DNA of 8,812 bases from assembly GCA_964348745.1 (NCBI GenBank), contig CAYGDT010000061.1, forward strand, positions 1 to 8,812, written 5' to 3'. The DNA is from CAYGDT01 sp964348745 (GTDB lineage Bacteria > Patescibacteriota > Gracilibacteria > Peribacterales > Peribacteraceae). Position numbers and translations under genes: made by a program. The stretch's first letter is position 1. Every line of letters starts with the position of its first letter. Below, piece by piece: positions 5,854 through 8,812 of this stretch. The notes beneath the pieces were generated by a model that searched no databases, was not told where the DNA came from, and was given only the letters and a program-made list of their open reading frames with translations.

Positions 5854-5897
5854 GAGTTCTGAGAACTAGGAACTAGGAACTCATAACTAGGAACTCA
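5854..5897. repeat. Heptamer array C with inverted unit, between the TPR gene and ftsX
   Basis: Five 7-bp units fill 5863-5897: GAACTAG twice, GAACTCA twice and TAACTAG. An inverted copy, GAGTTCT, lies at 5854-5860 and can pair with either GAACTCA unit. The TPR gene's stop codon (TAG, minus strand, 5889-5887) is formed by the fourth unit, so the last few TPR codons are repeat-derived. The array fills most of the 53-bp gap up to the ftsX promoter. Confidence 0.78.
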
Positions 5898-6504
5898 TCT
5901 CTCCTCCCTTCGCCAGCACTTCTTCCAGCTTATGCATCGCTTTAATGCACTCAAGAGCTTTTGGGTTTTCCGGGTCAAATTCCAGTGCTTTATCAAAGAG
6001 TAATTTTGCTTTTGAAAAGTTACGCGTTTGCAGGTAGGCAACGCCCAGATCGCAGAGTGTCAACGGGTTTTCGCTGTCCAGATTCAATGCGCGTTCCAGT
6101 GTGACGATACCCTGCGCACGTTGTCCGGAATGAAAGAGTCCCCATCCGAGGCAGCGCAGAATTTCCGCATTATTCGGACGGATCGCATTCGCTTTTTTTA
6201 GATGAATAATCGCTGTTTCCCATTTCTGATCGACGGATTGCAAAAAACCGAGAATGTAGTGACCGGTGTAGCTATCAGGATCCAGCGCGATCGCTCGCTC
6301 CGCTGCCGTAGCTGCGCGGCTATAATGATCCAAACTCAGTTCGTTGTCGGCGATTTCCTCCAGCGCGGAAATATTTTCCGGATCTTCAATCAGGAGCATT
6401 TCGAGAATCTGCAATGCTTCCTCATTATGACCGGCCAGTTTGAGCTGTTCGGCTTCTTCTAGCCGTTTCAGTGTACCGCTGATCGAACGGGAGTTGTCGC
6501 GCAT
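5887..6504 (-). CDS. TPR repeat protein
   Basis: 205 residues made of about five 34-residue tetratricopeptide repeats from residue 14 to 183, shown by repeated helix pairs and the linker DPEN/DPDS/RPNN/DSEN/DPEN at roughly 34-residue intervals (41, 76, 110, 143, 177). There is no signal peptide or membrane segment, so the protein is likely cytoplasmic. TPR arrays act as protein-binding scaffolds; the partner cannot be told from sequence. It lies immediately upstream of ftsX on the same strand, but ftsX appears to have its own promoter. The ATG at 6504 follows a -10-like TAGAAT by 11 bases. The final residues EMSS and the TAG stop fall within heptamer array C. Confidence 0.88.
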   Translation of the reverse strand: MRDNSRSISGTLKRLEEAEQLKLAGHNEEALQILEMLLIEDPENISALEEIADNELSLDHYSRAATAAERAIALDPDSYTGHYILGFLQSVDQKWETAIIHLKKANAIRPNNAEILRCLGWGLFHSGQRAQGIVTLERALNLDSENPLTLCDLGVAYLQTRNFSKAKLLFDKALEFDPENPKALECIKAMHKLEEVLAKGGEMSS

Positions 6505-6513
6505 CGCTAGGGA

Positions 6514-6530
6514 GCATTCTAGAAGAATGC
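6514..6530. promoter_or_regulatory. Perfect inverted repeat over the -10 of the TPR gene
   Basis: GCATTCT (6514-6520) and AGAATGC (6524-6530) are exact inverted repeats around AGA. On the minus strand they contain TAGAAT (6521 down to 6516), matching TATAAT at five of six positions and ending 11 bases before the ATG at 6504. A weak -35, TGTACA, lies 16 bases further upstream. The symmetry over the -10 could be a repressor operator; that is inference. Confidence 0.5.
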
Positions 6531-6594
6531 GCGCTGCTGTACACGAAAAGATCAGGAAAATTTTCTTTCTGTGTTTGCGATTTTGTGAAATGCC

Positions 6595-6933
6595 TTAATT
6601 CCCGTAGACGTAGAAGTATGCCGTATTAAAGATGGCTTTTGAAGCAATCACAATACCCATGCCATAGAGTGCTCCGATCATTAAATTCTTCCCTTTGGAC
6701 TTATTCTCCTCGCTGATGAATCCTGCAGTGAACATCAGTGCTCCAATCAAAAATGCTGCAGATGATACGGAGAAAATAGTCACTCCAAGCGTTCCGATGA
6801 TATTGCTGATCACCTGCGTCCATGTGATTCCACCAGCATATAGCCCGCTCACCGAAAGCGTATTCTGTGCGGCTGCACTCCATGCCGTTGTAAAGGAGGC
6901 GACTGCCCACATGATGCTCAATAATAGCTTCAT
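6595..6933 (-). CDS. Small VirB2/TrbC-like double-span membrane protein, putative pilin
   Basis: 112 residues: a signal peptide about 1-22 (LLLSIMWAVA core, AAA-Q cleavage region), a short exported segment (NTLSVSGLYAGGITWTQVI), a hydrophobic span about 40-71, a charged loop (SEENKSKGKN, 74-83) and a second span about 84-108. This is the layout of VirB2/TrbC pilins and of many small Patescibacteria membrane proteins of similar sequence style. The assignment rests on architecture, not on a diagnostic motif, and no type IV secretion genes are present in the window. An extended -10 lies 6 bases before the ATG at 6933, which supports this start. The gene diverges from the PBP gene. Confidence 0.72.
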   Translation of the reverse strand: MKLLLSIMWAVASFTTAWSAAAQNTLSVSGLYAGGITWTQVISNIIGTLGVTIFSVSSAAFLIGALMFTAGFISEENKSKGKNLMIGALYGMGIVIASKAIFNTAYFYVYGN

Positions 6934-6939
6934 TGCCGT

Positions 6940-6948
6940 ACTGTAGCA
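6940..6948 (-). promoter_or_regulatory. Extended -10 promoter of the pilin-like gene, probably leaderless
   Basis: On the minus strand TG-C-TACAGT (6948 down to 6940) lies 6 bases before the ATG at 6933. It differs by one base from the ftsX and PBP elements. The predicted start of transcription is at or just inside the ATG, and there is no room for a Shine-Dalgarno sequence. Confidence 0.55.
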
Positions 6949-7026
6949 CGCTTGCAGATCGCATGCATCCGCGTCGCTGCCATGCCCATGTTTCTTGCCT
7001 TATTCATGTGCTTTAAAGCCTCTTTT

Positions 7027-7035
7027 TGCTACACT
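7027..7035 (+). promoter_or_regulatory. Extended -10 promoter of the PBP gene
   Basis: TG-C-TACACT is identical to the ftsX element. It ends 11 bases before the ATG at 7047, so the mRNA leader would be about 4 bases. No Shine-Dalgarno sequence precedes the ATG, and no clear -35 is visible. Confidence 0.58.
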
Positions 7036-7046
7036 GACTCTACTCT

Positions 7047-8812
7047 ATGACGCCGTTTGCACGCCACAGGTTTCAGACCCGCGTTCTCGGTGGAGAAACG
7101 CGCCGCCGCCGGAGTTTTTTTTCGGTTCGCAGCCTGCGGAATCTGTTACATGTACCCCGAGAGTTTTTAAGGAACAGAGGAGGTAGACAACATAAAAAAT
7201 TTCTTTTGAAAAGTGGTGGAGCCGCCGTCGTACTTCTACTGCTCTACGGCTTGTTTATTTGGTTTACCCTGCCGGATGTTTCCGATCCTCGCACGCTGCT
7301 TGCCTCCCAGAGTACGGTGATCACTGACAGAAACGGCGTGGAACTTTACCGTCTTTTCAATGAGGAAGATCGCACATTCATCGCCGGTGATCAGATACCC
7401 GATAGTATGAAACATGCGATTGTTGCCATCGAAGATGAGCGGTTTTACGATCGTGGTTGTCTGGATATTCGTGCTATCGCTCGCGTGATCGTTTTGCTGG
7501 GGCAGGCAGGTGGCGGTTCCACGATCACACGCCAGCTTGCGCGCAATGCGTTGAATTTGCAGAATGAGAATCGTATTCAGCGAAAAATTAAAGAACTCGT
7601 TCTCGGCTGCCAGATGGAAAGCCGCTTTACCAAGGAGGAGCTCCTTGAACTGTACCTCAACTGGATTCCCTTTGGGCGTAATGCGTATGGCGTGGAGCAG
7701 GCTGCACGCCAGTATTTTAATACCACCGCAGACAAGCTTACCCTCGCCCAGTCAGCCGTACTTGCTTCTCTGCCCCAACGCCCGTCGTACTTCAGTCCTT
7801 ACGGTTACCATGTCCGTTCCGAAGTAACGGTTGTTGTTTCCAATCGCATCATCGAGGGTTCTATCACCAGTGCCACCCAGATAAATAATCAAGACATTTC
7901 GATTGGTTTGCTTGGAGGATACGCGGGAACGGGTTCCACCGTCGTCTATGTCGGCGGACGAACGGATCAGGTGCTGCAAAATATGTTGCAGCAGGGGTTT
8001 ATCACCGACAGTGAGCGCACTGCGGCACTGGAGGAGATTCGCACGATGGTATTCGAACCTGCACGCGAGGATATTCGTGCTCCGCACTTTGTGCTCTGGG
8101 TGCGCGATCAAGTAGAAAGTATATTCGCAAGCACGTTGGATGAAAATCTTCTGGAGCAGGGAGGACTGCGTATCGAAACCACCTTGGATTGGGAGTTGCA
8201 GCAACGCGCCGAGCTGGCAGTGTCTTCTCACCGCGAAGATACGCTGCAGCGATTTGGCGGAGAGAATATTGCGCTGCTCTCGGTTGATCCGAAGACCAAT
8301 GAAATTCTGGCGTACGTCGGTAACATGGATTACAACGACGACGAGCATGGCGGTAAGATCGATATGGTTCAGGCGCCGCGACAGCCGGGTTCTTCTTTTA
8401 AGCCGTTTGTGTACGCCGCAGCGTTCCAGCAAGGCTACGCTCCGGCAACGCCGATCTACGATGTGCCTACCAAGATCGGTGATGACGAGCCGCGGAATTA
8501 CGACGGGACATTCATGGGACTCATCACCATGCGTCAGGCACTCGGCGCTTCGCGCAACATTCCTGCTGCAAAGACATACTTTCTGGCGGGGCAGGAGAAT
8601 CAAATACTTACATTGGTTTCTGCACTCGGTGCACCGACTCCTCTGGCAAAGAAAGAAGAATTGCAGGACGAACGCGGAACGTTCGAATACGGCTGGCCGC
8701 TCGCGCTCGGTGCCGCTGAAACGCCGCTGATCGAAATGGTCAGCGCCTACGGATCATTTGCGCGCGAGGGGAAAGCCAAGCCAGTTGTCTCCATCCTCAA
8801 GATCACCGACAA
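7047..8812 (+). CDS. Class A penicillin-binding protein (GT51 transglycosylase / transpeptidase), 3' end beyond the window
   Basis: The frame is open from the ATG at 7047 to the window edge: 588 codons plus two bases. It polymerises glycan strands and cross-links peptidoglycan on the outer face of the membrane. Residues 1-55 are a basic cytoplasmic tail and about 57-76 a membrane anchor. GT51 runs from about 85 to 250: AIEDERFYDRGCLD with catalytic E129, GGSTITRQLARN (158-166 region), RKIKELVLGCQMESRFTKEELLELYLN and IPFGRNAYGVEQAA. The transpeptidase domain has SSFK with nucleophile S449 and K452, and SRN at 502-504; the KTG motif lies beyond the window. The usual GT51 motif-1 His is Arg136, and a segment of about 40 residues separates GT51 from the following helix. 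The ATG fits the upstream -10. Divergent from the pilin-like gene. Confidence 0.93.
   Translation, partial: MTPFARHRFQTRVLGGETRRRRSFFSVRSLRNLLHVPREFLRNRGGRQHKKFLLKSGGAAVVLLLLYGLFIWFTLPDVSDPRTLLASQSTVITDRNGVELYRLFNEEDRTFIAGDQIPDSMKHAIVAIEDERFYDRGCLDIRAIARVIVLLGQAGGGSTITRQLARNALNLQNENRIQRKIKELVLGCQMESRFTKEELLELYLNWIPFGRNAYGVEQAARQYFNTTADKLTLAQSAVLASLPQRPSYFSPYGYHVRSEVTVVVSNRIIEGSITSATQINNQDISIGLLGGYAGTGSTVVYVGGRTDQVLQNMLQQGFITDSERTAALEEIRTMVFEPAREDIRAPHFVLWVRDQVESIFASTLDENLLEQGGLRIETTLDWELQQRAELAVSSHREDTLQRFGGENIALLSVDPKTNEILAYVGNMDYNDDEHGGKIDMVQAPRQPGSSFKPFVYAAAFQQGYAPATPIYDVPTKIGDDEPRNYDGTFMGLITMRQALGASRNIPAAKTYFLAGQENQILTLVSALGAPTPLAKKEELQDERGTFEYGWPLALGAAETPLIEMVSAYGSFAREGKAKPVVSILKITD

Noticed and set aside
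7176..7184. Strong Shine-Dalgarno-like AGAGGAGGT
   Set aside because: It lies inside the PBP frame. No ATG, GTG or TTG starts 5 to 10 bases downstream, and the nearest in-frame TTG (7206) is too far. Judged a coding coincidence (Arg-Gly-Gly).
7752..8603. 283-residue minus-strand open frame
   Set aside because: It lies wholly antisense to the PBP gene, whose GT51 and transpeptidase motifs are unmistakable. The antisense product is rich in Arg and Cys with no domain pattern.

Overview
The window looks like a chromosomal segment of a Patescibacteria (Candidate Phyla Radiation) bacterium, perhaps near Peribacteria or Peregrinibacteria. This is an inference from gene content and style: compact single-copy housekeeping genes, a VanW-family protein, a small VirB2/TrbC-like double-membrane-span protein, moderate GC and very short gaps. 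TGA is used as a stop (at 1887 and at the recO end), so the Gracilibacteria/Absconditabacteria code with TGA as glycine does not apply. There are no tRNA, rRNA, CRISPR or insertion-sequence genes.

Layout: (1) 73-1320, minus: S41 C-terminal processing protease with a PDZ domain. (2) 1338-1889, plus, divergent from it by 17 bp: a DUF1858 redox-disulfide domain fused to a HesB/IscA-like domain. (3) 1973-2554, plus: type I RNase H with an N-terminal ribbon-helix-helix-like segment. (4) about 2694-3932, plus: secreted VanW-family protein. (5) 3933-4182: a gene-free gap rich in hairpins between convergent genes. (6) minus strand: a TPR protein (6504-5887), then ftsX (5833-4865), then recO (ending at 4183). 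(7) 6595-6933, minus: VirB2-like small membrane protein. (8) 7047 to the window edge, plus: class A penicillin-binding protein (transglycosylase/transpeptidase), cut off at 8812 and open throughout.

Most genes concern the envelope: protease, VanW protein, FtsX, pilin-like protein and PBP. RecO and RNase H handle nucleic acids, and the DUF1858-HesB protein points to Fe-S or redox chemistry.

Two patterns run across the window. First, an extended -10 element of the form TG-N-TAnnnT lies only 6 to 11 bases before the start codon of most genes, with no convincing Shine-Dalgarno sequence. This suggests leaderless or nearly leaderless mRNAs. Second, the gaps hold short tandem arrays of 7-bp words (one array is 6-bp). 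Most have about five units, the word differs at every locus, and each heptamer array has an inverted copy of its word on the low-coordinate side. The arrays sit on or right beside stop codons. One array appears to encode part of a signal peptide, and another runs through the unclear 5' end of recO.
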